Shown: piece after piece, positions 21,665-32,896 of the stretch
How positions within the stretch are numbered: position 1 is the stretch's first letter
How the letters are laid out: every line of letters starts with the position of its first letter
NCBI GenBank assembly: GCA_020809705.1
Contig: CP085826.1
Coordinates: forward strand, 1,922,001 to 1,986,000
Length of the DNA stretch: 64,000 nucleotides
Source of the DNA: Calonectria ilicicola
Taxonomy: Eukaryota; Ascomycota; Sordariomycetes; Hypocreales; Nectriaceae
Direction of reading: 5' to 3'
Made by a program: the position numbers and the translations under genes
The notes under the pieces: model-generated
Seen by the model: the letters and a program-made list of their open reading frames with translations, nothing else
Database searches by the model: none
Told to the model about the DNA's origin: nothing

Positions 21665-22651
21665 TAATTGCCTGGCCGATCCGCGGAAGAAACGGCAGCG
21701 AATCTTACGGGGTGCTGACTGGCGCCACTCCCCACTGGCCGGTTCCCCTTCAGCCTTCTGGAGAAAGCTCGAAGCGAACCACGTGAATTTACGACGCGGG
21801 TCAATTATTTCCGCGCGGGTGGATGCAGTTGGGTATTTGCCCAGCCTTGGAGTCGTTAAGATTGGCCAACCAAAGAAAGAGAAAAAAACACCGCAGGCTC
21901 TTTATTTTAATTTTCTTTTTTACCTTCCCGTACCGTACCCGTAGCATCAAGGTTTCTTAGTTCAATTTATCGCCCATCCCCTGTTCAAGATTGACCCGCG
22001 TCCGTTTTTTGCCCAGCAGATGGATGGCCTTCTCCACTCGGCCAATCAAATGCAGCAGCTGCAATCAATCGCTCACATCTCGTTCTCGTTTGAGGCGCAA
22101 ACGACTTGGTACTACAGTAGCCCCCCAACCCAAGCATTTCCGCATTCTAGTTGTCCCCTGTGCTTGCTTTGCTTGCTTGCTCTGTGTCCCTCTGTCTGTT
22201 TGTCTCTGCGAGTTCATTGTGGTTCCTTTTCTTCTAGGTAGTCCCCTGGAACTAACACGGACACACAAACATAATACACACTCACAAACATGTGCTGTTT
22301 TTTAGAGAGAGCCCGGAAACAATGGGCAAACGGAAACATCATGCCATGCCAAGAATATTGCCATCTATTAGAGTTAAATCCCATCTCTTGTTCCTGGTCT
22401 CGCCCCTCCACTTTTCGAGAGTCCCGATTAAACCGATCAAACCTAGTCCTGAGCACTTAGCGGCGAAAGGCTTACACACCGAACCGGGACCCATCAAAGG
22501 ATTTCGCAATTAACCTTTAGATATAATCGTTGCCTTGCCTTCATATCAGTTCCCCATCCTGCTCCTACTCCTTCTCTTTCTTCCCTCACCTTGCTTTTTT
22601 TTTCTCTTCTTGTACCCTTTTTTCCGTTTAAGATTAATAAAAAGAAGAACA

Positions 22652-24236
22652 ATGGAAGATACATCAGCGGCTCCGCAGTCAATTCTTCTCAGGCCTTGCG
22701 GCAAGATGTGAGCTGCCCTCCCCTCCCCCACCCTCCTCCTCCCTCCCCCTTATCCTCCTCTTCTTGTCACCAAAGAGTCTTCGCAACCAACACAAGGGAT
22801 TTTTCCAACTATGCAGAGAAATATATTCCACCAGTCGCCACGCATTGGGCATCTACCGCTGCGTTGTCGTATCGGCGCGATACACCAACCCACACCGCCG
22901 AGATGAAGCCATCTTCGCCGCCCTCGGCCAGCTCGTCGCCCGCCACCCGATGCTGCGAGTCGGAGTCACAGGCGAAGGCACCAACTCGCCGCGATACACA
23001 TACATCCCCGAGGTCGACCTGGCAAACCACGTTGCCTTCCGAACGCTGCCCGCCGGTGATGAGTACGAGGCAGGACTCGCGGCTGTCAACGCCTGGTGCC
23101 ACGACCAGCTGTGGACCGAGATCCAGACACGGCCGCCGTGGAGGATCATTGTCGTAAGGCCGGAGCACGAGGACGGCAGAAGCCCCGAGTACGAGGACGT
23201 GGTGCTCTACTGGCACCACGTCCTCATGGACGGCACTAGCGCAAGGAGCTTCCACGAGCAGTTCGCCGAGCTCCTCAACCAGGGTTCAGACGACAGGGAC
23301 GCCGTCTGCGTGCTCAAGTTCCCCGAGCCACCGGTGCTGCCGGAGCCGCTGGAGGAGACCATGAACTACAACAACAGCGTCGGGTTCGTGAGCCGCACGC
23401 TCTGGAACGAGATGGGCCCCTCGTTCCTCAAAACGCCTCCGCCGCGCATCTGGTTCGGCAAGCCCATCGACTTCAGCCGGCCTCACAAGTCCCGCGTGCT
23501 GCCCGTGGACCTCCCCGCCCCCGTCGTCGCAAGCATGCTAGCCGAGTCGCGCAAGCACGAGGCCTCCATCACCTCGCTCCTCCACGCCCTGTGCCTCGCT
23601 TCGCTGTCGCGCCGCCTGCCCGCCCCCGCCGTGGCCCCGGCCTTCAAGGCGAGCACCCCGATCAACGCCCGCCCCTACATGAGCCCCCCGACCCAGCTCA
23701 ACGCCGCCCCCAAGGACAGCTTCCGCTGCGCAATCTCCATCACCACCCACGACTACCGCCCCGCCATCGTCGAGGCCTTCCGCAGGCCCGGCGCCGACCT
23801 CGACGCCCTCATCTGGAGGACGGCAAAGGACACAAAGGACGACCTCCGCGCCCGCGCCGCCACTCTCCCCGCAAACGACCCCATCAGCCTGCTCAAGCAC
23901 ATCTCCGACTGGGCAGCCTTCTGGACCAAGAAGGACGGCCACGACCGGGACTGCTCCTGGGAGCTCAGCAACATTGGCGTCGTGCGCGGGGTTGCTTCCG
24001 AGGACCAGAACAACCCGCGCCACATCTCGCGCGTGCTCTTCACAAACGGAATCATGGTCGCCAGCGCGCCATTTAGCATCAGCGTGGCCACCGCACCGAG
24101 CGGCGCATTGACGGCTGGTATATCGTGGTGTGAAGAGGTGGTGTCAGAGGAGCTAATGACGGGTCTTGCTGACGATCTAGTCACATATGCGACCCGATTA
24201 CATACCACGGGTCAATTTATACCAACTCTAAGCTAA
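22652..24236 (+). CDS. Alcohol acetyltransferase (AATase/ATF1 family)
   Basis: Would transfer acetyl from acetyl-CoA to alcohols, giving acetate esters, or acetylate another small substrate. Exons 22652-22707 and 22817-24236 around a 109-bp intron; phase closes to 491 residues. The short first exon supplies the family's LRP start, and the junction reads RPCGKIEIYSTSRHALG, matching the usual beginning. The catalytic HHVLMDG (His152, His153, Asp157) is intact, and the C-terminal WELSNIGVV segment fits the AATase family (PF07247). A CT-rich promoter lies directly upstream. The substrate cannot be read from sequence, and a role in secondary metabolism is possible but unsupported by neighbours. 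It is convergent with the channel gene ending at 24859. Confidence 0.88.
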
Positions 24237-24858
24237 AAAGTCCACATTAGGAAACTCTTGTAGTTAGGTTCGGTTTCATTCATGTAAAAAAAGCTTAAGC
24301 GATAACTTTCTTGGATATAATTACAGATTACAATGTACATACATAGATTTACTTCATTCAGCGCATCACAGAGAAGCCAGGCACACATAACATTATTTAT
24401 ATATCATACATAGACCAGAGTGTATATATAATCGATAGATACTGTCCAATAAATCCCGAGACTAACCAAGCCTTCAAAAAAGAGACTCAGCCACCGTCTC
24501 TACCATATATAATTGCCAATCTTTTTTTCATATTCTCTTTCTATATATCTCCAAGACTCGCAACTATCCGACAATCTCCAGGAGTCGGGTGCGTCGAGTT
24601 TTGCGCTGGAAGAACTAAACAGGTCTCGCAAAGTCCTATGTACGTACGGATTACAAAACGGTGTATTGACAATGACATCATCCATCCCTTTCTCGTCTTC
24701 AACAGAAGATCATAGTCGGCTTGCGGAGCCAAACCCATGCATCCGCCTTCTCATCATAGTAGAAGCCCAATCTATCCAAACGCCACGCAAATCAACATGA
24801 TAAAAAAGAAAAAAAGAAAATGCGTCGCCCCTTTCGCGAAACAAGGGGGCTAGCTCCT
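24237..24858. other. Convergent 3' region
   Basis: A/T-rich 3' ends of the acetyltransferase and the CSC1-like gene. No gene seen. Confidence 0.5.
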
Positions 24859-27800
24859 TTACCAACCCTCGCCAGGATTTTTCCTTGACCGGGCGCTTCC
24901 GCGGAAGTAATCGTAATTTGTGGGATCAGATTCCGTGTCGTTCTGCGCCAGGTTGCTGTAGCCTCGTGGCCCTCCTCCCAGTGCGCCCATTGTAGGTCCT
25001 GGGCTGGGAGTGTGAGTTGTTCCCACCGGGGGGCTCATGGGATTCGAGGCCGCGTTGTTGATGAGCCCCAATCCCGATGAGCTACCATTATCCTGCGCAT
25101 ACATGGGGCTGCGAGTCCGCCCAGGGCCCTCAGAACCAATGGTTGCTTGCTGAGTGAAACCGCCAGGGGTTCGGTAGCCCGAGAAAGCTTCCGCTCGTTT
25201 ACCTCCGAATGGTGTCGAGCGCCCCGACAGGGGGGTACCTGGCCTTGACCCATTATCGCTTCCTTCACCCAACGAGCCAGGCGTATCGGGTCGCACAATC
25301 TCGCCGGGACGTCCGTAGATCTCACCGCCGCCGTGATCTTCCGCAAACTCTGCGCGGTTCTTGTAGTATTCAAAGTCCATGCGGTTCTCCGAGACGATTT
25401 CGAACCCAGGAATGCCCTCATTCGCCGCCTTTCCAGGGTGTCCGCCCTGCATTGTGTTCAGTGCAAACATGTCCGAGTAGCCACTGACAGTCATGCCATC
25501 GCCATTGTTCACCTCTCGGCCGTCAGAAAGTCTTCCCTTGTAGACGGCAGGCAGCACGTTCTGAGCCTTGGAGTGCACCATGGGAGTGATAAGTGCCTTG
25601 TACAGAGCTGGGTGACCAAAACGGCTGGCCAACTTGTCGTTGCGCATGCGGTCAGGCTTCTGGGGTACGCTCGCACCGTTGCCCGCCTCGGGGTTCTTGA
25701 TAAGTGCGCGGGTGCTATAGTAACGCATCTTTGTGTCAAAGGTTCGAGAGCAGTACATCTTGAAGATGACCATGAAGACGGGTAGCGGCACCACACACCA
25801 AAACATGACGTGCTGGCCGTCGCCCTTTACCCAGCAAGTCAACATGTTTACCAGATCGGCCAGAATCACACCAAAAATAAATCGATTGAAAACGACGCGC
25901 CAGAACATGCCACCGGACTCAGTCTTGGTCACGAAGCGGTAAAGAATGAGGTACTTCTTCAGGTAAGAATCGATCAAGAAGTACATGGCTGTTGCGATGA
26001 GCACCAGGGGCTGGATTCCAGCAAAGCACATGGTGACAGTGGCGTAGTAGAGGAAGTAGTTGTAGTATTCGGCATACTGGAATGGCGGGGGCGCGCTGAG
26101 CTCAATCAGCTCTCGGGGAGTGGGGCTGGAGAACTTCTTCAGGAAGAAGGCATAAGTCAGAGGCCACAGCTGGGCGAGATCAATAGCCGCACCCAGCTGG
26201 CGCTGCAGCAAGTAAGTAACCCAGAAGATACTGTTTTCGCAAAGCGAGTTGAACAAAACACTGGCAAAGTTGGCGTCGAGGAGGGCGTGCCATGCGTCGC
26301 GTCCGCTTTGGATACTCTTGATAACACTAAGAACGTAAACCCAGCATGGAGAGTAGATGGAAAACACGATCAAGTTGTTGAAGACGAAGAAGAAGTAAAG
26401 CTTTCCCAAGACGTGCCTCTCTCGTCCAGTCTTTGTCTGGTCACCAGACTTGGTAGCAAGGCGACGGAAGATTGTAGGGAGAACAAGATAGACCAGAGAC
26501 ATGAGAGCGGGGGACGCAATACCTTGAACCACACCCCAGAAATTAGGGTGGGCAGACAAGGACTGTTTGAACGCAGGCCACAGCTCAGCGAGATTGTTCA
26601 AGTTGATGAGGAAAATGGCAATCATGGCGTTGGGGGCGATCCACAGAAAGGTCAAGACCATAATCCACATGGTGTTGAACCACTTCTTGCGGCTGCGAGT
26701 GGCGCTGGAGAGGGGCATGTTGTCCCAAATAATGTCGTTCGGTCGAGGCGCAAGGGTAATGGTGGTACCAACAGTTCTCTTCTTGCGAGCGGCAAAGGCA
26801 ATGCTGTGGGCTTCGGGAATGTCCGAGTAACTGGCAAAACCATAGGGCATAGAACCTCGCTTGTCTACCGTAGAACGAACTTCCTTGATTTCAACCTCGA
26901 GATCGCGGATACGCTGGGTGTGATATTCAATGGCATCGACTTTTTGTCCCTTGGGATATGTGTCATATGCTCGATCTTTTCGAGAGGGCTTGCACATGGG
27001 TCGAGATGGAGGGAGCTGGGCAGGGTTCTTGAGGTACTTGGCAAGAACAGACTCGAGCTGGCGAACGGCCTTGTCATGCTGCGCGATCAGGTTGGGCAAG
27101 TCCTTGACGTTGCGTGCAACAGCAGTTCGGGCAAACGAGGCGTTAGGGGCGACCTGGTCGATGATGCGAGCAATTCCTTCGTCAGAGCGACCCTTTTTGG
27201 GAATATCGAAAAGCTAGTAGAATCAAGGTGAGCAACGTGTTGGGCGAGGTTCGACTGATGAATGCGCGCTTACCATGAGGGTTCGGGAATGCAGACTGTG
27301 CTGATATTCCTCGCTCTCAACATATTTTCTTCTCAAGTCAAGAATCTTACGATAGTTCCACCAAAGAAAGAAACAAGCAATAGCATTGAATGCCCAAGCA
27401 ATAACAACCTGCGCCCAAATGGAGGATGACTTGACGCTGAGGGGCGTAATTTTGGAAGTCCAGTTGGCGTCGACGGAATCACCGCTGAAGGTCGAGACGT
27501 TGACTGGAAGGAGAATGCCAATACCAGTTACGCACAGGCACAAGAACATGTTGCGGCACATGCGCACGAAACGGAGGAAGACGGTCGCGTCCATACCGAT
27601 GGTGTACATGAGAGTGTCCTCCTTTGTATTCCAGACTGCGAAAACCCATGACCAGGGAGCCTTTCCGAGCGGCGGAGGAGCATGCTTCTCGTCGGCGTGC
27701 TTGAGCTTGGGAGCGTAGACGGCCTGGTTATAAGGGCGGAGGAGCGAGAAACAGACGGCGGTGAAAATGGTGAATCCGATGGAGATACCCAAGGCGGAGT

Positions 27801-27978
27801 AGAGGGAGGCAGCTCGAATCTGGGAGAGTGGTTAGCAGCTGAGGGCTTGGATCGAGTGGAAGCTTCGGAGACGGACAGTGGAGGAAAAGGGGTTCTGGAG
27901 AAGGTCGAGCAGCTTCTTGCCGATATCCTCATCATCGGCGCGGGCGTAGACTAGGCCTGCCAATTGTTGCAGCGACAT
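24859..27978 (-). CDS. CSC1/OSCA-type mechanosensitive or calcium-permeable channel
   Basis: Integral membrane protein of the DUF221/TMEM63/OSCA family: hyperosmolality- or stretch-gated cation channels in plants and yeast (Csc1), or phosphate/lipid-related proteins such as Rsn1. Exons 27978-27877, 27819-27274 and 27213-24859; phases close to 1000 residues. Order: short N-terminus and first membrane helix, late-exocytosis-type region, a cytosolic RRM-like part with a coiled stretch (KVDAIEYHTQRIRDLEVEI), then the 7TM channel core with segments such as WFNTMWIMVLTFLWIAPNAM. The C-terminal 250 residues are polar, Gly/Ser/Pro-rich and probably regulatory. The first donor (GTCCGT) is non-ideal, but the acceptor and CTAAC branch are good. 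Confidence 0.88.
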
Positions 27979-30900
27979 TGCGGGCGATTACTTCGCCAGA
28001 GGCGAAGGTGAAGTCGAAGTTGAGCTCAGGGTTTCGGTAGCGATCGGCGAGATGGGAATCGGGGATGTTTTGTGACGACAAGGCGAAACGGCGGCAATGA
28101 CTATATAGAGCGAGCGACCGACGTCCGAGAAACGAGGGACAATGGAACCCGAATCGGATATTGCTGTGAAGTCCAAAGCCAAGGAGTTCGTCAAACGAGC
28201 GAAACGTCGGTCGGTACCGAAGGGGGGGAAACGCTGATACAAGAGCAGCCCCAAAAGACGTGTATGGGGATCAGGAGAACGCCACACTAAAAGCGCCGGG
28301 TGACACCAGAAACACTGCAGACAAAGGAAAAGAAACGACGTGTTTCCGAGCTTCTAGACGGACTTGGCCCCCCTGTGCGATGGCGGGCGGGTCTATGCGT
28401 CGGCGGGATGGGAGATGGGAGAGATTGGAGAGAGCAGAAGGAGGGAAGGGGAGGGAAAAAAGCAGAAACGATGCGGGATCGAAGCGATGGTATAGGGCTG
28501 GCTGGGGAATTCAAGACGCCGCCATGACATGGGACGAGGATGGGGAGGTGAATGGATTCATGGGGAATTCGGGGGGGTACACAAAGGGACGGATTGATCC
28601 ATTTCGGGCATGGAGCATGGCATGGAGAGGAGCCGTAAACTGCGACTTGCGCACACTGTGTTTCGTCGCCCGCGCTGCCATCCATGTCACGGTGCGACTA
28701 CTGACTGCTGCAGGTGGACCCCCCCTTCCAACCGCCAACAAAAAAAAACCGCCTGGCGAGCCAACTAAAAAAGCTCTGCTAGGCGTGCGGCACGTACACT
28801 CTTAGGGGCCACTCGCAGAGCTACCCGCGCCCTTGGCTGCCGATACTACCGGTCCAAAGCGGACAAGCCCCAAGCCTCAGGGACATGCACCTCGCACCTC
28901 CCACGCGCTTCCTTAACCGCAGTGGGCGTAGCACCCGCTGCGAGCGCTGAAAAGATGGGATAAACTGGGGTGGACGAGGGAGGGGCCAGTGAGAATAAGC
29001 TCACCTCACTGTAAGCTATGGCGAGCTGGGCCTGCGAGGAGCAGCAGCGAGGGCGTGCTTCAAATCTCACGAACACGATCTAGTATATTACTACTGTTGG
29101 CCTTGTTTTAATGCTCACGAGCCCACAGCCACCGCGCTGGTTTGATGTTTTAGCGTTTATTATTTTCGGGTTGTTTTGTTGAATGACACATTGGCTAATT
29201 TTTTTGTTTACAGTAATTTCTCGTTTTTTATTTTCCTTAGCTACCCGCGTGAAGAAAAAAAAAACCAAAGAGAGACAGACAAGGCAGGACCAAAAACCTT
29301 GATTGACGCCGCACACGATCCTCGCAGAACGGCGCACGACGATGCTTACTAGTATGCTTGCTGGCAGCAACCCTCCTGCGGCGCGAAAGAGGGAGGCAAG
29401 AAGAAAAAAAAACAGGCCCAGCGCCTGTGGATGTGCCACTGGCCTGGCGCTGATTGGTCCCTGGTGGCCGCTGCAACCCCCTAGGGCGCTCCCACGGGCT
29501 TCTGCTGTCTGGCAGGGCACCCATCACGGCAGGCCGGCGAATGGGCGCGCCGGGAGGCTGTGCTATTTTTGACGGCTGGGGAGGGGCCCGCAGCAGGGTG
29601 GGGAGCGCTAAGGGGGAGGGGGAGGGATGCCAAACCCAAGAGACACACACACAAACACACAGGCGCAGAAGACCCAGAGCAGAACAGGACCCAGTGGCCC
29701 AGAGCCGCCAGTCAGCACCGTCGATATGGAGACCCTGCAGGTGTTGCCTCTGCTTGGCAAAGCTTTTTCCCCTGCGTCGAGCCGGGATCCGCCACCCAGG
29801 AGCCCGCTGATGCCGGGGTGCGGCGGTGGGGAGCGCATCATGGGTTTGGGCAATACGAAGAGACGGGCAAGGGAGAGACTGACTGACGAAAAGCCAATGC
29901 AAGACATGAGCGGTAGGCGAGCGAGCGAGCGAGTGTTTGGCACCGGGTCAGGCCGAAATCCTGGGGATGAGTGGCCAAACGACATGGTCACAGTGGTCAC
30001 AGTGACAGCGAGGTTGAAGCACACAGAATACAATCATGAGAATCATGTGTGTCCCCTGGCTCCGCTGCTACTGTTGTTGTTGTTGGTTGAGACGCGCGCG
30101 TGTTGTTGTGCATACGCATCTCATACCCATTTTCGTCTCTTCTCCTTGCCATGCTCGTCGGCGAAACAAAACAAGGGCACACCCTGGTCACCTCCCTCCC
30201 ATCTACCTTTTGTTACGAGATACCCCAGATGCTACGTAACACCCAACCCAAAACAAGAAAAGTGAAAGGAAAAAAAAAAAAAAAGATAGAGAGGCCAACC
30301 CAAGATGCTGGTCCATCTTCCTGCACCGCCAAGGAGATTGATTCTTTCCCGCGACCCGATTCGACGAGCGGACCACCTTTTGGCTTGGATGGTGTGCGCG
30401 CAAAACCCACCAACAACAACATGTCACCCCCCCAAAAAAGGGACGCACTGCTGCTACTTGCTTGGCTGAACACTGGGGATGCATTGAGCGGCGCCCATAA
30501 TAAATGAAAGACAATGCTGAAAATAAGAGCATGCATGTCAATCTACTTGGCCCATCTCACGTTATCGCTGCGGCGGGATCAGAAAAGTCCCCGAATCAAT
30601 TGCGCCCCCCCCTCACGGCCCCCGGGAAGTTAATTAAAGAAAATCAATCTGTCCAAGCGCGTGCGCGCAACATGCTTGATGCGATGCCGCCTTGCTACAC
30701 ATCTGGTCCGTCCCCTTGCTCAACGTTTTTGCTGCCAAGCCAACGCACGTTTCTTTTACTATCAAGGTGAGGGTGGCCTCGTTTTTTTTTTTTTCTTTTA
30801 TTTTAGTTTATTTCATTTTCTGGGCGTGTGCCTCTCTCTCTCTCATCTTTTGCCACATGGAGGGCGGCTTGGAAGCTTGGAAGCATTTTATCAAATTAAC

Positions 30901-32896
30901 CCAGGCACCATAATCTAAAAAGGAGGGTTTCGCGGCCAGGGAATGAGGCTGAAGTAAAAATGAGATAGAAATGCTCAAATGGTGGCTGGCTGGCAGCCAG
31001 GAACATGGCGAATCGGGCATGATGCCCCTAACATCGCCGGGGTTGAGAAAAAAAGTACAGTTGCTCCCCTGTAGCGTCTGTAGGCCTCCGCCGTGCAGTT
31101 ACGGACTCATCCTCTGTCCGTGACTCCCTTTCTGCCTCGCGGCATGTCTCATCGCGGTGGGTTCCTGTCAGTGGGCCTGTCTTGCCCCATCTGCCTGTCC
31201 CTCTCTCGGCTCACAAGGCCGTGATGGCATTCAGGATTCAGGGCAAAGGGCTCGTGTGAGGGAGGGATCGTCTCGGTGCAGCGCACATCCGGCTTGGGGC
31301 TTCGGGTGCCAAGGCCGGGGATCCCTTCTAGAATGCTCGCCACTGATCGTCTGTGTCGATCGCCTCGTATGAAGATTCCAGGGCGGCAACGGGCAGCAGA
31401 TCGGGGCCCTAACTCCGACAGCGCCCATGCCATTTGGCCATGCCCTTTAGCACCCGTGGAGGCCGCGGCTGCAGGCTCTGGTCTGGGGCTCCCGCCTCGA
31501 AAAACTCTCGCCATCGTAATCCATTGACGAGTGAGTTCAACCCGTCAGTTTCAAGACACGGGCAGCCGGCCGCGGTGGAGCACTGCAGACGTCAGCGCTT
31601 TGGCCGTCTCCCCAAAGCCTCGGGAACCCGGCCGTGAGACGATCTCGTTCGTCGTCCCTTTTTGTTCTTTTGTTTTTCGTTAAATATCCGAAACAAGGGG
31701 ACAGGAGACTAAAAAAGAAAAAAGTAAAGAAAATACCTCCCTCCCTCTCCTCTCGCTCGTTCAGCGCGTGTCTTGACTGGTCGGTCACATTCCAGTGCTG
31801 TGTGGGCGCTCGCGTCATGCCAGGTACGCAACAGGGACTCGTTGACGTCAAGGATTAGCATTGCAGCAGCCCAAACACCACCCCCTCACCTCTCCTCTCT
31901 TCCTATCAAGTGCCTCAGGGGTAACAGAGCACACTCGCCCGGGGGGCATGCCGAATCAAGCTTCGCTTCGCAATTGCACACGTATTGTTCATGACGACAG
32001 ATGACCCAGCCCGTGGACCCTCCAACTGCACGCTCCCCCGGAACGGGCCAGCTTGGCGTTTTTGCCAGCGGCCAAGGCGTCCCATCTAGATTGCCCATTT
32101 GGGCTATGCCCATTGGATCATCTGCGCCATGACGGGTCATCCTGGCCTCAGTTGGTGATAGTCCCGGTCCAAGAGACGTACTTACCCACACGGGTGACGA
32201 AAGAACATGACATGCCATCACGGAATTACATCAAATAATATACGAACAATACGAAAACAAATATGCCCAAAGCTCGGCAATACAATCCCAAGTTAAATTT
32301 ATTCATAATAATACTTTAATTCGTCCTGCTGTTGCGTACAGTTGGCTTGGACCATGCATTTCGTCATTGGCGGATTACCCTAAAGTTACCGCCGACCTCT
32401 CTCTATCTATACCAAGACGTAGCCCAAAATAGCACCGCACATCACATCGGCTATCAAACTAGCATCTGGACTCATAACCTAACATGAGATTGCCTAGAAT
32501 CTATACTATACCATGCTGATATCATCTGATCCCCCACCAGGGCTGAGAAAAACGTACTTGTGCTAGGAAATCTAGGTCATGTGTGTCGTGCCCACTCCAC
32601 CTGACGATGAGAGGGTTGTAAGATTATAGGCTGGGCGCCTTGGTTCTAATTGACAGCACCCGGCGTTATAACTAAATTAGACCCTGAACACATTCCTTTT
32701 GCAGAAGGAAAAGAAGAAAAAAATTCATCTCGTAGCCCAAAACTGCGAACACCCGCTGTGCAAGCCCACGTTTCGCTAGCCGTTCGCTGGCGGAGCCCCC
32801 CAGTTTCAGGTCTCGTGAGCAACTGGAGATCTAAGCACTCTCCGCTTCTCCATGTCGCAACTCGTTTGACCTGTGTTTTTCAGCATCTAGATCGAA
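27979..32896. other. 4.9-kb region without a supportable gene
   Basis: The longest gene-free stretch outside the AT-rich end. It shows strong local base skews (G-rich 28380-28600; C/T- and A-rich runs around 29270, 29400, 30270 and 30780), CA-rich DNA at 29641-29660 and many short overlapping frames with low-complexity translations. It is not RIP-like. It could be a long promoter for the channel gene, or host a non-coding transcript. I see no domain, no splice-linked frame and no tRNA. Confidence 0.4.

Larger units (their letters stand above)
19936..22651. other. 2.7-kb intergenic region between divergent genes
   Basis: Separates the ankyrin gene (minus) from the acetyltransferase (plus). 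It contains (AAT)5 at 21571-21585, (CAAT)7 at 21637-21664 and a strongly CT-rich stretch at about 22560-22625 just before the acetyltransferase start. Scattered short frames have no recognisable domain. Confidence 0.45.

Noticed and set aside
23538..24208. Minus- and plus-strand alternative frames over the acetyltransferase
   Set aside because: High GC3 creates open frames in all phases; only the frame with HHVLMDG is real.
25810..27231. Plus-strand open frame of 473 codons
   Set aside because: Lies opposite the CSC1-like channel exons, which carry the clear membrane-protein signal; the translation shows no family likeness.
28260..28805. Plus-strand open frame of 181 codons upstream of the channel gene
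   Set aside because: No homology-like features and G-rich bias; more likely promoter or leader DNA.
29237..29902. Minus-strand open frame of 221 codons in the gene-free region
   Set aside because: Low-complexity Pro/Arg/Cys-rich translation with several poly-A-derived Phe runs; no domain, no splice support.
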